From Aphrophora alni (taxonomy: Eukaryota > Arthropoda > Insecta > Hemiptera > Aphrophoridae), in assembly GCA_963513935.1 (NCBI GenBank), contig OY740773.1, forward strand, positions 103,897,291 to 103,961,290: a stretch of 64,000 bases of DNA, in the 5' to 3' direction. A program made the translations under genes and the position numbers. A model generated the notes under the pieces. That model searched no databases and was not told where the DNA came from. It worked only from the letters and a program-made list of their open reading frames with translations. Shown piece after piece: positions 25,001 through 39,300 of the stretch. Positions within the stretch are counted from its first letter, which is position 1, and the number at the start of each line of letters is the position of its first letter.

Positions 25001-27296
25001 GTCATAATAAAAATCACATTGAAAAAAATATAACTTCTAAATTGTAAATGATCTGTTGTACTCAATCTGTTGTACTCTGTTATAAATTGTGTGGATAGTA
25101 AAAGTCATTACCAATTTTATAGATTTGACATAAAATTCATCAAGTTCTACATACTCCTAATTTTTCCATTATATAGCTATCTCATCACTATTATTCTTCA
25201 ACGGTAATACTTTGTCAATCCCATAATAACCTGTCATAGAACATTGCAACATATCTCGTCCATCCAAAAACCCTGAATTCTAATGTGTCCCTTAAATTGG
25301 AACGTATTACTACATTAGACTTGAGTGTTCATTCTATGGTTTTGATAGTATCATTCCCTCCACATTGATCAAGTTCTATGCTCCTATAATTCACGTAGGT
25401 ACTGAAGAAGTGTATATTCTTTATACTAGAAGGATTTTTTAAGGCGAAAAACCTCTCGGTTATAATCATAACTTTTTAGCCTTGTTAATGGGATCTCATT
25501 AGGTTAAATCTATTTATTTATTTATATTAATTGACATTAGAGAATTTACTGCAATTGTCAATCATTTTAGTTTATATCCTTAAAATAACATAAAACTAAT
25601 ACATCCATTAAAAAAAAAAAACGAAGTTGTGCAAGTTGACAGCAAAACTTTATCTTTTGTACGTAAAAAAAGTTCCCAACAAAAATCTTGTTTTTTGAGT
25701 AATTATTTGAAACCGTTATAAAATTTGTTTTGAAGAACTTTTCAAGGTCTCAATCTATAAAAAAGCACAATATATATACATTGAAAAAATGAGGTTAATA
25801 ATATTTTTCACTAATACTAGAAAATGTCATATTATGCAGATAGAAGTTTTTACATTAATTATTATCCTAACTTTCATTTAATGACTTTTAAATATTGCTC
25901 ATCATATTCTAATCTCATAGGCAGAACACTACAAAAAATTGCATCTCTAAATCTATTAGGCGTATTCAGAAAATAAATACGATTTTAATATATGAAATTT
26001 AATAAATTTTGTTTTAATCTATTTTGTTTTTACTTTAAAAGGGCATAACTTAAACTACTTTTTTATTTAATTTCCACCATTATTGTAACACTTGTGATAT
26101 CAAGTAAACTTTCGGACATTTCGTGCATTTAAAAAATGGATAACAAACCGTATTTCACAGTCGGCAGTATTATGAATAGAGTTAAAAATTTTATATGATC
26201 AAAACAAATATAAATGTATTCTGGTCTATGTGTAGTGTCTGTTAAAGCCACGGAACTAGGGAGAGTAGTTAGCATGTACGGGAGCAGTGATTGCAGCACT
26301 GCAGAGAGACAGTTCTTACTTTCTGGACATGTCTTGTATATATGGCAACAGTGACCATTGTAGGACAATCACTAATTAAATTAAATCATAATATCAAAAA
26401 GTATGATATGAACATTGCTGTTTAGAAATTTACTTGTACAAATTGAGAAACTTCATATTTTATCATATTCAAAATAATGTATAAACCTATTGTGCTATAC
26501 GTTAATTAGTTTTTTTTTTGTTTTTTTCAGGTACCTAAATATATAGCAAATAGATGGGAAAAGGCTCCGGGAAATATCGAAGTAGGAAAATTGAAAATTT
26601 CTAAGTAAGTTGATATTATATATTTTATACTTAATCAAAAATTACAGTATATGTTAAAAATGGCTAATATGAATGATTTGTGTAGTTAATTCATAATTTT
26701 TGTTATGAGAACAACATCATAACTTGTTCTATGAGGTAACTTTAGCTTATATATTAATATTTTATTTTTTCTTGGATTTAAAACATTGGAGTTAATTATA
26801 CCCTATACAGGTACAGTTAACATATGATCATATTCAATATTACTGTAGTAGACAATATTATTATTTTGAATTTGTTATGGTTATTATTTCTACATATGAA
26901 ATAAAGCAAAAAATGTCCCTATTTTGTCTCTATCTAAATAAACATAATATCTGTTTGTAAGCTTATAACTCAATAACTACTGTTCCGATTTTCATGCAGT
27001 TTTCTTTCCTATGTAGGTATGCTATGCGGTTATATTTTGGCGTTTGACTCAAATTGGTTCAATGGTTCCCAAGATATTACAATATTTGTCTGTGAAGGTA
27101 ATACGGAAAACAAAATTTTCAATATATTTTTGTCTTAAAATTTTCACTGGCAATATATATTATTTTTTAACAATCAAATGTAGTAGCCTATATGATTTGA
27201 AAACTAATTTTAAGTGAAATTTTTTTTTAAATTGGTGCAGTAGTTGCCAATTAATAATTTTTTGCTCACAATTCAGAGGAAATGTTATATTCTCAC

Positions 27297-27341
<45 letters not shown>

Positions 27342-30300
27342 CGACAATATACATTTTATTACGAACAAAGTTGGAAAAAATTAAGTTGTTCATTAGAATT
27401 ATTAAAATCGTTTAAGTTTTTAAAGCCGTAGGTGGTTGTAGTTTGAAAGTCGCTATGCTTGAGTTTGAGTGATGTGACCAAACCAACTGGTTTTGATCTG
27501 CATGGCCTATGCTTCTTATACACTCACATGGTATGTTTACATGCAAGTTCTAGCATCAGAAATTTCTAGCTGTTGTTATCTAAAGGTAAAAGTGAAAGTA
27601 TTATTTACAAAGCTGCCCTCAGAAAAAAAAAAGACTTTTATTATATAGGCTATTCTAATTTTCACTTCTTTGCCCTACCTTTTGTAATTTAAAAATTAAA
27701 AAAGGTAAACATATTTATTAAATTAAAAATTAAACAAATTTTAATAGATGTAATTCACTAAAATTTCCTCTGCAAAAGAGAAAATAAAACAATAGCCTAC
27801 TCTACAGTTCACTATGCTGTGCTTCATACACTAAATATTGAAAATTATGTAGCCTACTACATGTCGGTGGAGCCAAAGAACAACTATGGATGTCCTCACA
27901 AAGCCCGATTTTAAAATAGGTAGAACTGCAGGCAAAGCTATTATTAAATAAATGAACAAAAATGTATTTGTCTCATATTTCCTTCAGAATTCTCTATTTC
28001 AGGTTAAAACAATCCATATCGGATTTTAAATTCATGTCAAATACCCAACACAAGATCCACAAAATGGATTCTTATATATTTTTGATTTGGCATTTATAGG
28101 GTTCCATTTAAATTTTGCATAAATCGATTAATAATTAACGATAGTTTAGTTAACATGAATTGATTGCTGGAAAACTAATTATTTTTATGAATGGATACAT
28201 TTTATCACAAAATTTGCAACATCAAAACTTGTCCTCTCGACAAAATGTATATATTTTTTTTTTTTTAGACCAATAGTACTTAAAATAATCAGAGTTTTTT
28301 TAGTAGGTTTATGCGCGAGAAAGTTTTGTGTAATTACTTAGCAGATGTTTTATATTAGACAATTTTATATTTATTTTAAAACCTCCTTATAGAAAATGTT
28401 GTGTGTGTGTTTTTTTTTTTTTTTTTTTTTTTTCAATTTGATATTACAATTTATATTTTATAAGATATTTATTGATTGTTCAATAATTTCAACTTATTGG
28501 AAACTTATCTTCTTCTTTTTCAATTATAATTTGTAATAACTTTATTTTATTTTATTTTTCTAGAGCCGCTGGACAGAAAGCACAAGTCTCTCTATCACTT
28601 TCGGAATCGGTAATGTGTTTAAAAGAACCAGGAGAAGAAGATATACCCAAAGATCACAGGTTAGATGTCTCTATGGTGACAAGGCAAACTCTCGGTGTAT
28701 TCTCACATTATACACGTAAGTATAACTGTACAGCATAAGTATAGCTTTCATGCATAATTATCCCTAAGTTATATCTTAAATATACTTTCTCGTCAGAAGG
28801 TTTATAGCTAAGTTAAATATTTTTAAAGGGCTCTGAGCTAATCTAGTAGTTAGCGCTCTGGCTTCGCGAGTGAGAGGTTTCATGTTCAATCGTTTAGCGA
28901 GTTGACCCAGCTTCATGAGGTAAATTGAAAAGTTACAATTCGTACTGAACTCTGGTTGAAAAGGCGACAGGAATTTCGATGTGCTAACCACACATTACCC
29001 GATTGAAAACTGTCTAACAGGCCTAGGCCATTGAGTTGAGTTGTTGGAAGTAATTTAACATATTCATGTTTCAATAAGTACTAACACTTCTTTTCGATTG
29101 ACAAACATAGTATTTTTCTATGTTGTCACTATGGATATATGATATGCTTACCAAATCCAATCAATTCCATCCTCTCAAGCCAACAAGTAAAGTCTCATCA
29201 GATCTACATAATTCAAATGGATATAAATTGTAGACTAATTTATTTAAATTTACCTTTTTTCTTTCTCACGTGGTATAGAGAAAGTTAAAAAATTGATGTT
29301 GTGTTGTTACGTATATATAAGTTTTGAGGTACTCTAAGTTCAAAAAAGTGAAATGATGTCTCATATCTATCGTTCGTGCATGGTCTAAAGCACATGGTAA
29401 ATGTGTGGACCGATTTTAATCAAATTTGTTATGTGGGCATATTTTCTCCATATCATGGAACTTCAACAATTTTTTTTTATAACTCAAAATCTGGGGTAGA
29501 CAAAACCACAAAGTTAAAGTTAGCCCTAACGATTTTGATAAAATTTTGCTCGTGTGTAGTCACCAAGGACCTGAACAAAACTTATTCGTCGCCATCTCTC
29601 TAAAAATGTTGGTTTGTGAATTATCAATACAAAAACCAAACAAAATACTATAGGGCTGTTATAAATATGAAATTTCTTATAATTGGATGTATCAATTTTG
29701 TTTAATTTTGAGTCAAATGTGAAGATTAATAACCCAAACCCATATGAAAAATCGTAAGTAAAAATTACAGTTCAGGAATAGTTGGTAGGAAATAAAAATT
29801 AACGTAGACCACCTTTATTAAAAATCGATTTCAATCAAAAATTATTTACACTGAGGATGTATTTAGACGCTGATTTAATACCTTTTCAAAGGCGTGGCTT
29901 CCATGGTTCATTTTTACTTTTTGATTGACAATTAATTAACAAAATGGTATTTTTGTTGATCATGTAATCTTTTGCATATGTCTGTTAACAAATTTTCTGA
30001 TTTAACATTACTTACTCTTCGACTATTTTACTTTTGTACCTCTGTACTCATATTATTTAATTTCAAAAATAGGAACCTAACATGTGATTAAGCACATTTA
30101 CTTTTTTTTTTAAAATGAAGTTAATCCAGGATGTGAATTCTTTGGAAGATTGTAATAAATTGAAACATAGTGTGATATCTGAAATGTATACACACGTATT
30201 ATCAGATTTAGAATAGAAAAGTTACTAACAAACAACCTGATACACATGTTCATCGAATAATCATAAAATTCAACGAAATCAAAATATATGTTCAAGTCCC

Positions 30301-33300
30301 TTTTTTTACAACAGCTAACACTAATTTCTCAAAAGTCAATACATATAGATTATTCCTTTAATTATTTAATGTCTCTAAAATAAAACTTGAATTTATAATA
30401 ATTATATAGTTCTTTTAATGAATTATTCATTTGTAAGAATATATATTTAATAATCTCAAACTTAATCCAAACACACATTCACTAAATTCATCAAAACAAC
30501 AGCTTATTCTATTATTCTAAGATTTTAAAATAATTTTCTCCCAACCGTGGAATAATCTGTCTTAACTTAGACAGACCACATCGGTTGGCGTTTTCTCTTT
30601 TACCCGACCCAAGGTCCGAATTTCCTACTTTTTCTATTAGGCATGATCTCATTTGTAAGCTTCTAGGTTTTTTCCTTAGTCAACAGAACTAATACAAGGG
30701 ATTTGTCTGAACAATGTTGTCAGATCTCTCTTCTATGATTCTACCTAACAGGGTTGTCAGGTTGACCATATTATTATTTAATCTAAAATTTGCTTGTAAG
30801 ACGTATGAATGTGTTGCTGATAGTTTTATGAAGAAATAATTACAATTATTTGATTTATATCTCTCGCTTTGAATTCTCACATTTTGTTCTGTATTAAGTC
30901 GTCAATCTAAAGTCCAATATTTTGCCAATAATCCGATGTAACCATAGATGAATTTCTAAAACTTCTCAATCGCAACCGGGGTTATACTATTGGTTACTGA
31001 CGTCTCAATTGGCAAGTATCAGATGATTTCTATTATACTTTGACTTAAACTTTGAAAACAATAAGCACAAAAATGTGAAATTTTTCAATTAGTAGTTTAT
31101 TTTATTTGATTTTCGGGATGGGTGAGATAGAAAATTTGTGCAATCTTGTTGTACCATTTATTATAATAATATATTAATCATGTTATTATTAAATGCAAAT
31201 TGTTAGAGTGTATTAAGAAACATGTTACATTTTATTTTCTTCTAGCTTCCCCTAACCCAGATGCTATAGTACCTGAATCAGAAAAGCTTTGCCTTGAAGG
31301 AAGGATAGTACAGAAACTCGAATGTAGGCCTTATGGTAAGTGTTATACTTTACTTTGGGGTGAGAGTGGAGGGTTGTCTTCCTGATGGTGGATTGCAACA
31401 AATAAATATAACATTGTTCTGATATTTACAAAATTTCATACAGTGATTCTTTTTACTTATCCAGTTAGGGTAAATTTGGCAATCACAACAAATTTCAAAC
31501 TCCGTCTTTTGACTGATCACATTGTATGGCCTCAGGTAACAAACAAAGTGATTTTCGATATGCCATCCATCCATTGTTGTTGCTGCCTGTACGTAAGATC
31601 AATAGTGTCCACAAAAATTAAATGTCAAAATGATGGCTATTTTTTTTCATATCTTGTGTGTTATTTTGTCTACGACGAGAAGTAGCAAAGTTATTATCAA
31701 AAATATAATTTTTAACCCTGACTTTCCAAGAAAATATGATATTCGTATAGTTATGAGATTTGTCAAGGCACAATCGAAGCAAGTGGAAACTTTTTAATAT
31801 ATACACGTCTAGAAGGTTCATTAGAGTTACCAATGTCAATAAAGTAATGACAGATCCCTGTGATCTGCCAATGCAATTTAACATTTCCTACAGGATCCAG
31901 GAAACTAACTTTAGAGGATCTGCTTGTATTAGGTTGTGTGATGGGGACTGGATAAGTATGATGATTGTTTTAAAGAAATTATTGGTATAATTCAGTCGGA
32001 GAATTGGTATCATTATATGTATAAAAATTACGTTTCATCAGTGTGGAATTATGTAATCTATTAAGGTCTGTTTTTGCCAATATCTTTACGGAAGACAGAC
32101 AGACATTGATTTATCCAGTTTGCACAGAAAGTATGGCTTAGGTATATGGATAACATTTTTGTCATAAATATAACCTTATTGCAACAGTCAATTTAAAAAA
32201 AAAAAATTTAATACTTAATATCACTTCTGATTCTATCTTCCTAACTATAGAAAACAAAGTCGAAAATAAACTTTTAAGTCAGTAAAGATGTATGTGTTAA
32301 AAGAAGTAAGGAGATCCTTAAGACTACAGTTTATGGAAAAACTAACATTTTTTTTTGTAACTTTTAGTTTTGGTTTTTTATTTGCTTTTTTGGATGGGTG
32401 AGAAAAAGTTTATGCAATGTTTTAACACTTTTTATTATAAGAGTTGTTTGTAACTGTTGCATTGCTAGATGAGTTTGAAAATTAGTTTAGACAGAATTAT
32501 TATGATCTCACTGCAAATTGAAGTGCCACTTCAAGAGATAAGGTATTATTTTTCCAACTAGTCTCGGACTGTGACATGGGCTACTGGAGGGTTAAGACAC
32601 CTTTATGTGGTTACAACAGTCTCCTCACTAGCTGAGCCTTCATTTTCATTCTTGAGGTATAAGAGATATGAAGCATTCACTGCCTTCATTGACATGCTAT
32701 TTAACAACTCAATCCTCTTGCCACTACCAATTCTCAAACTTTGCGTATATGTATATTTTGGAGGCACCAATTTCTACAGAATAAAATGTGTTATAAATCT
32801 CTGCCTGTCTAGCTACTGATATAAACTCGTGATATTTGTTGCACTTTATAAAAGAAGTATAGGTATGTTTGTTTTCCAATGGACCATGAACTACACCATA
32901 ATCAGCTGCTTTGTTTTAAGTTAAAAATCAGTCTGGTCTGGACAAAGCGATGCAATAAGTTATAGTGTAGGTTCCCTTGATCTATGAGAAATCAGCCAAT
33001 CTTGGACATGATGTTGAAACTTGTTCATTGGATATTTTCTTCTTCTCATTCTCCTTTAATATAACAAGGCTATGGCTTCTCTAATTATACCAAGATCTTA
33101 TCATGTCTGAATTTACCTTCACCTAATGCCTTTTGGTATGCTAATAAGATGTGTTTGACATTGCAAGGCGTCTAACCACATAGGGTACAACACACACTCT
33201 GGGATGTATATATATCATTGTACTACATTTTGAGAACTGGCATAAAATCGCACCAGCTTACGTGTACATTCATAAAAAAGCTCTCCATATTTTATCAGGT

Positions 33301-36300
33301 GGTATACAGAAATCACCATCAACTGTCAAATTATGCTGTGTTGCAAGATGTTGAGTGTGCACTATACGGTCAAACTGTTTGTCTTCAGCAGTGAAATCCT
33401 GTATTAATTAAGTATCCTGACTTTCTGTCTACCCAAGCCTGTTTTCGATGACTGTGACTTCCAAGAAACTTTTGTGGCACTCATGTGTTGTTTAAGTTTC
33501 CTATTCATTCTTTGAAGGGTCCTTAGAATTGTTCAATATCAATTGTCTGAATCGAGCATAAGTAACATATGATATATCCCATCTATGAGCGTAAAAGAAG
33601 TAAATGTTAATGTTAAGTGTTTTTTGTTGTATTTCAGCTGATAGCTGTTATATGAAGCTAAAATTGGAATCTATAAGGAAAGCTTCAGTACCAAATAGAA
33701 AGGTTCAGCAACTAGATAGAATAGTACAGAATTACAAACCTGTATCTGATCATAAACACAATGTAAGTTTATTAATTTTGTTACTGTATAGGTAAAAAAA
33801 AGTGCTTTTATTTTTTTATATAAGCGCATTAGATATAACAAGGAAATTAAAAATACAAAAACTCTAAAATACCTACTGTTTCAAACCTTACCTCTGGTAT
33901 TTACCAAAGTATACCACTAGTCTAGTCAACTAGAATTTATTATGAAATAATTGTAACCTAACCTAACCTTACCTCTGGTATTTACCAAAGTATAGTTGTC
34001 TAGTCAACTAGGATTTATTATGAAATAATTATAACCTAACCTAACCTTACCCTCTGGTACAGTATTTACCAAAGTATAGTTGTCTAGTCAACTAGAATTT
34101 ATTATGAAATAATTATAACCTAACCTAACCTTACCTCTGGTATTTACCAAAGTATAGTTGTCTAGTCAACTAGGATTTATTATGAAATAATTATAACCTA
34201 ACCTAACCTTACCTCTGGTATTTACCAAAGTATAGTTGTCTAGTCAACTAGGATTTATTATGAAATAATTATAACCTAACCTATTTACTGTAATTTGACA
34301 TCCAATCAATATAAAATATAAAAAGATGATTTTTGTTACATTTAATTCAGTTTTTACAGTTTTTTTTAATGATAATTACAACTTTTGAACAAAATGAATA
34401 GATGGTTGAATAGAAGGAGGGGAGTTGAAAAGTAAAAACAACGTTTTGTATATTCATGGTTTTATCCACTAGATATTATTACTTTATCCTTACTAACTAT
34501 CGTAGCTCACCAGTAATTATGTTAAATATAAATACCTTTTCTTTATTCTTTAAGTAACATATAGTCAATAAGTACTTGTTTAGCATTCAAAATACATAAT
34601 GTTATAATTAATGGAAAATAAAATAGTTCAAGTTCTGCCACACTATTTTTTTATTTGTACATTAATAAATCTTACCCCACCACTGACAAGAGGGGTGTCC
34701 GACAAGGAGCCATAAATAAAGTTAGCTATTTTTCTTTTCTGCATGTAGCTATCTTATGAAATGAAATCAAAGAAAAGCCCCCAGATTATTATTCATAATT
34801 CCTTTTTTTATGGTTTCATACTTTTAACAGGTTTTGGAATTTTAAAAAATATATGAAAAAACCTATGCTGGGTTATTTCTGTCGATTTATAGACTAAAAC
34901 AGGACATAAAAAATAAGGGCCGATTTTGAACTGTACATCCATGATTCTCTCTTCATTTGTCCTTATGGTAAATCCTGGCATGTATCAAAGGGTTTCTGGA
35001 AATCTATGAAACAATTCCTTACATGAGCCTATAATACTTCATTTTCCGCAGCTTAATGATTAATACCAAAATCTACAATAAAGCGGATAAACAAAAACAA
35101 GAATTCACGACCTAATCAAGTAAACATATCCTCTGCCTTCACAGTATAAGAATAATTTAAGTCCCGCCTTACATTTCCTAAATCTTTTGCGTTTTTCAGC
35201 GTAATGTTTTTTGACTTTCCCGTAAATATTAAAATGCTTTCTAATTAATTGTGAAATAAAAGTTGCAACTTACTAGAATGACGTTTTTATTGAAAATGAA
35301 TTCTTTTTTGTATTATTTAAGTCAAAACAACTGAAGAAGTCACGTTAAAACACAAAAGCGCAAAGTACAGCAATAACCAGTTATTCAGGAAGCCAAAAGA
35401 CTTTAATGTCTTCTATGATTTGCTCCTTGATAGTTATGATATGATTACAATGTGAAATAACAATTTCTATGATGAACAATTACTTATATTTGATCGATTT
35501 ATTAAAAGTTTATGATATGTTCACTACTGTTTCATTTTAGAGTTTTGTTATTTATAATTTTGACAAATATTGATATGATATTTGATATTTTAAGAAGAAA
35601 ATACGTGGAATTTCTTTAGGCTAATACTTATGGATTTTTCAAAATAAAATTTATTATATTTGTCACTCACAAGATGATATGTATTTCTTTGACACAGGTT
35701 TTAACTGAATTACACTTCTATTTGTCTTCTTTGGATACTATTGGATCCAAAAACTTATACACCCATTAAAATTCAAGTGTCCCCTCCAACAATCACTCTT
35801 CCTCAAAATTTTATATTATATTTTGCAAATGGAATTATTTTATGAAATGGCAAGTTGCTGAATTATATGAGATGTAATACAGTTATGTATAATTTCTTTT
35901 TATATATGAAATGGTGTTTGTCTCTTTATCTATATTAGGGTTTTGGCTCAAATTTTGGTATCGGTACAAGACTTATATTACTTATATTTTAAAATTTATA
36001 ATATTTTCATTATTTATATCATTGTTTTCACATTTTCATTTTATGGTTTATTTATAGATTGAATATGAAGAAAAGAAGAAATCTGAAGGCAAAAAGGCTA
36101 GGGATGATAAGGATGTGGTCCTAGACATGTTGTTTGCTGCGTTTGAGAAACATCAGTATTACAATATTAAAGATCTTGTTAAGAAGACAAGACAGCCTGT
36201 AGTAAGTATGGATAAATCTCTACTGTGACTGTTTCTTAAGTATTGATATTAGTGGACCGAGCGTAATGAAGCGCTGTTTTTTTTTGTTGATTTGACATTT

Positions 36301-39300
36301 TCTCTGTATGTTTGTTTTTTATCCAATTATGGCCAAACATCTCCATAAATCATTAGGAATAAGGGTCTTTGCAATTGAGCCAACCAATTAATGTACACAT
36401 TTTTTAAATTTTATAGTGGTCTTTGGTATTACCTTCCAATATACAAAAACACATTAAAACACATTGAGAGCTGCTAGTAGAGCCTCCTCCGATTGTTCCA
36501 AAAAAGTTTAACCTTCTCTCCAATCACTTCTTCTTTTGTTTTATTTTATATCAACCATTGCTATGATGCAATCTTTTGACGAATGACTAATGATGATTAC
36601 AATTTAATATGAATGATATTTAAACTTGTTAGAGCTGGGATATTAATGAAATTGGATGTGTATGGTGGTTTATGAATTCAGAGCTTGGTGATTTAAGAAA
36701 TGTTACCCTGTTATGATTTTATTTCTTTATTCACAACATATCGGTATCATTATACAACCCTCTTTTGATTTTAGAAAACCTGAATTTTTTTAAGAAATCA
36801 AATTTAAAAAATATTGAATTTTGACAATTCAGAAATTTCGAATTCCCTCCACCCCCACAAACTAGATTGGAAACTATTAACTGTGTGTGTGTGTGTGCTA
36901 AGTTTTAAATGTGATATTTTTTAAGAAGTGTCGTGTGGTATATACCAGCTTTTTGCTTGTCGAACGTGTGCTTTAGTGTGTACATTGATTGGTCCAATTT
37001 GTTGTGTATGATGTAGGATCTATTGTACAGCTGAAACAATTTATCAGTCACACCTCCCAGCGCTGGAGACGTTCTTTAGCCCGACTAGACAAGGTTTTGT
37101 GAAATTCGTGTATTTAGATTATCCTTAGGTCGATGGTAGTATTAGGAATTGTACTGTTATCATAATGTTTTTGAAGGTTATCGGTAGTGGTATTAGTTGT
37201 GTTATCTTTTGTGTTCATTGTCCATTGGCGGTGATAAGTGTTAGGTTGGTTATGGATATCATTGAGTATTTGTGTAATTATTCGCTGTGTGGGTGAAACT
37301 ATGTGAGACATGTAACTTTGCAGTGCAACGAGCCACTCCTTCACTGGGAGTTTATACGCCGATTTTGCAAAGTAGAAATCGACCAAGCCACTGGAAGTTT
37401 AGGCTTTTTATGCAATCTAGCCTGGCTTGATTGATTTCCTTCAACTCACTCAGTATCCCGAGATCGTTGGAAACCTCCTATTTGTTTTAAATACTTCCAG
37501 TTATTGTATTTATAATTACGTGACTCACGTACTAGCTCAGTTATTTAAAAATTACTCTCCCCTCAGAGCCGTGAAGTTCACTGGTTATTTTTTTAATGCA
37601 ATCACTACCATTTACTATCGATAACATACATAAGTTATCCTCAGAAATTAGTATATTTTAATTCAAATTTAATGTTAATAAAAATTATGTAATTACTTAG
37701 CTTTGATCAAAATTTGGAGGTATTGCAAAAATTTACTCTCACTAATTATATGGAAAACTATTTCTGTCTTGTTATTCAGGTTCAACACAATAATAAATTT
37801 GCAATGAAATTAATAAAATCAATGTAATTTTTTCTTCTTTCAATCTTTAAATGAACAACGAAAACACATAAAATGTTGACAAATTCAATTTTGGATTATC
37901 CAAATCTTGGAACTTACTCTAAACATACATATATGAAATGAAATAAAACTTATCCTAACATACATAAAATATATTCAATTAATTGTAAGGCAGAATAAAA
38001 AATTAAAATTACAGGTTATTTCCACAGTGAGTCATAAATAATAACAATGACAAATTAAATGAATTATTATGCGTTAAAATATTAGGTCTAAAAATGTTAT
38101 TTAATTTTAAAAATTTAACTTCTTTTTTTAGTTTGATATTAAAAATATAAAAAAGTGTATATAAAAATTTGAAAAATATTTCCAGCTCAGATTTTAAAAT
38201 AATTCCTAAAGTCTTGGCAATCGAATTATACGGGGAAAAAACTCACAATTTGCGGTGTTTTGAACCTTGTTGGAGTGATGTTGATATTAGCCTGGATGTG
38301 TTGATCTCTCTAGGAATCCCTTCTTGCTGGTCCTGTATATTAATGATATCGGAATTTGCTAAGTTAGCTGCTCATTACCCTGGAGGATTAGCCTGGTCTG
38401 TTGCCTTCAGATCCCGTCCTGGTTCCCTGGTCCAGCTACTGCATTCTCTCGATCCTTCCCTCGTGGTTTGAACTTTTTTATAGTAAAAAAAACAAACTTT
38501 TTTAAAATATTTACGTCAAAAATTTTTATGAAGAAACTGCTATTGGAGCTCGTGCGCTCTCGTATCAATGCAAGGCTAGGACTGCTCGCCGTCGCTGAAC
38601 TTGTGGACTTTGGTTGTCCCCAATCGTTCTAGACTTGTACAAACACTTTGAATACGACTAACATCCACTAACATTTCCTAATTTTTATAAAATTTACGAT
38701 TTTTACAAAAATCGGAAATTTTTCAATTTTGTAACCGTTAATCTGTTGCAGCAGCCAGTATCAAATAGCATTTTAGTGTCAATTCCTCCAATTTTACCGA
38801 GATTTCAGAACAGTAGTGTGTGATGTGTGTTGTGTGTTGTGTTATTTATTATTTGTTCGTTGTCTTCCTCTACTAGGAAATCTTTATCACATAATAAATT
38901 GTAGATCATTTTCATCGATGGATTATGTGTTTTATGATTGCAGTCTGAAGCTTGTTATTTAGATTTTTTTAAATTATCAGTAACACTAGATTAAAAAAAT
39001 TCAATCTGGTTCCCTCGAGAGCTGGTAATAGAGCCTCCACCAATCCTTCCAAAGAAATTCAATCTGGTTCCCTCGAGAGCTGGTAATAGAGCCTCCACCA
39101 ATCCTTCCAAAGAAATTCAATCTGGTTCCCTCGAGAGCTGGTAATAGAGCCTCCACCAATCCTTCCAAAGAATCTGGTTCCCTCGAGAGCTGGTAATAGA
39201 GCCTCCACCAATCCTTCCAAAGAAATTCAATCTGGTTCCCTCGAGAGCTGGTAATAGAGCCTCTACCAATCCACTCCAACAATCTCCCCAATCTCCTCTT

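Noticed and set aside
32571..32660. Possible hAT transposase C-terminus (VTTVSSLAEPSFSFLR)
   Set aside because: Only a faint match to the hAT dimerisation motif, with no supporting flanking homology.
33886..34284. CRISPR array
   Set aside because: The whole unit repeats, with no unique spacers, in a eukaryotic intron.
37114..37386. 90-codon Thr/Asn-rich minus frame
   Set aside because: Low-complexity translation of intron sequence without splice-site or homology support.
38169..38471. 100-codon frame in TfIIFbeta intron 6
   Set aside because: No family recognised; at most a few residues in another frame resemble a LINE RT motif.
39001..39291. 96-codon repetitive frame on the minus strand
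   Set aside because: Created by a tandem unit of 58 bp within an intron, with no start context or homologue.
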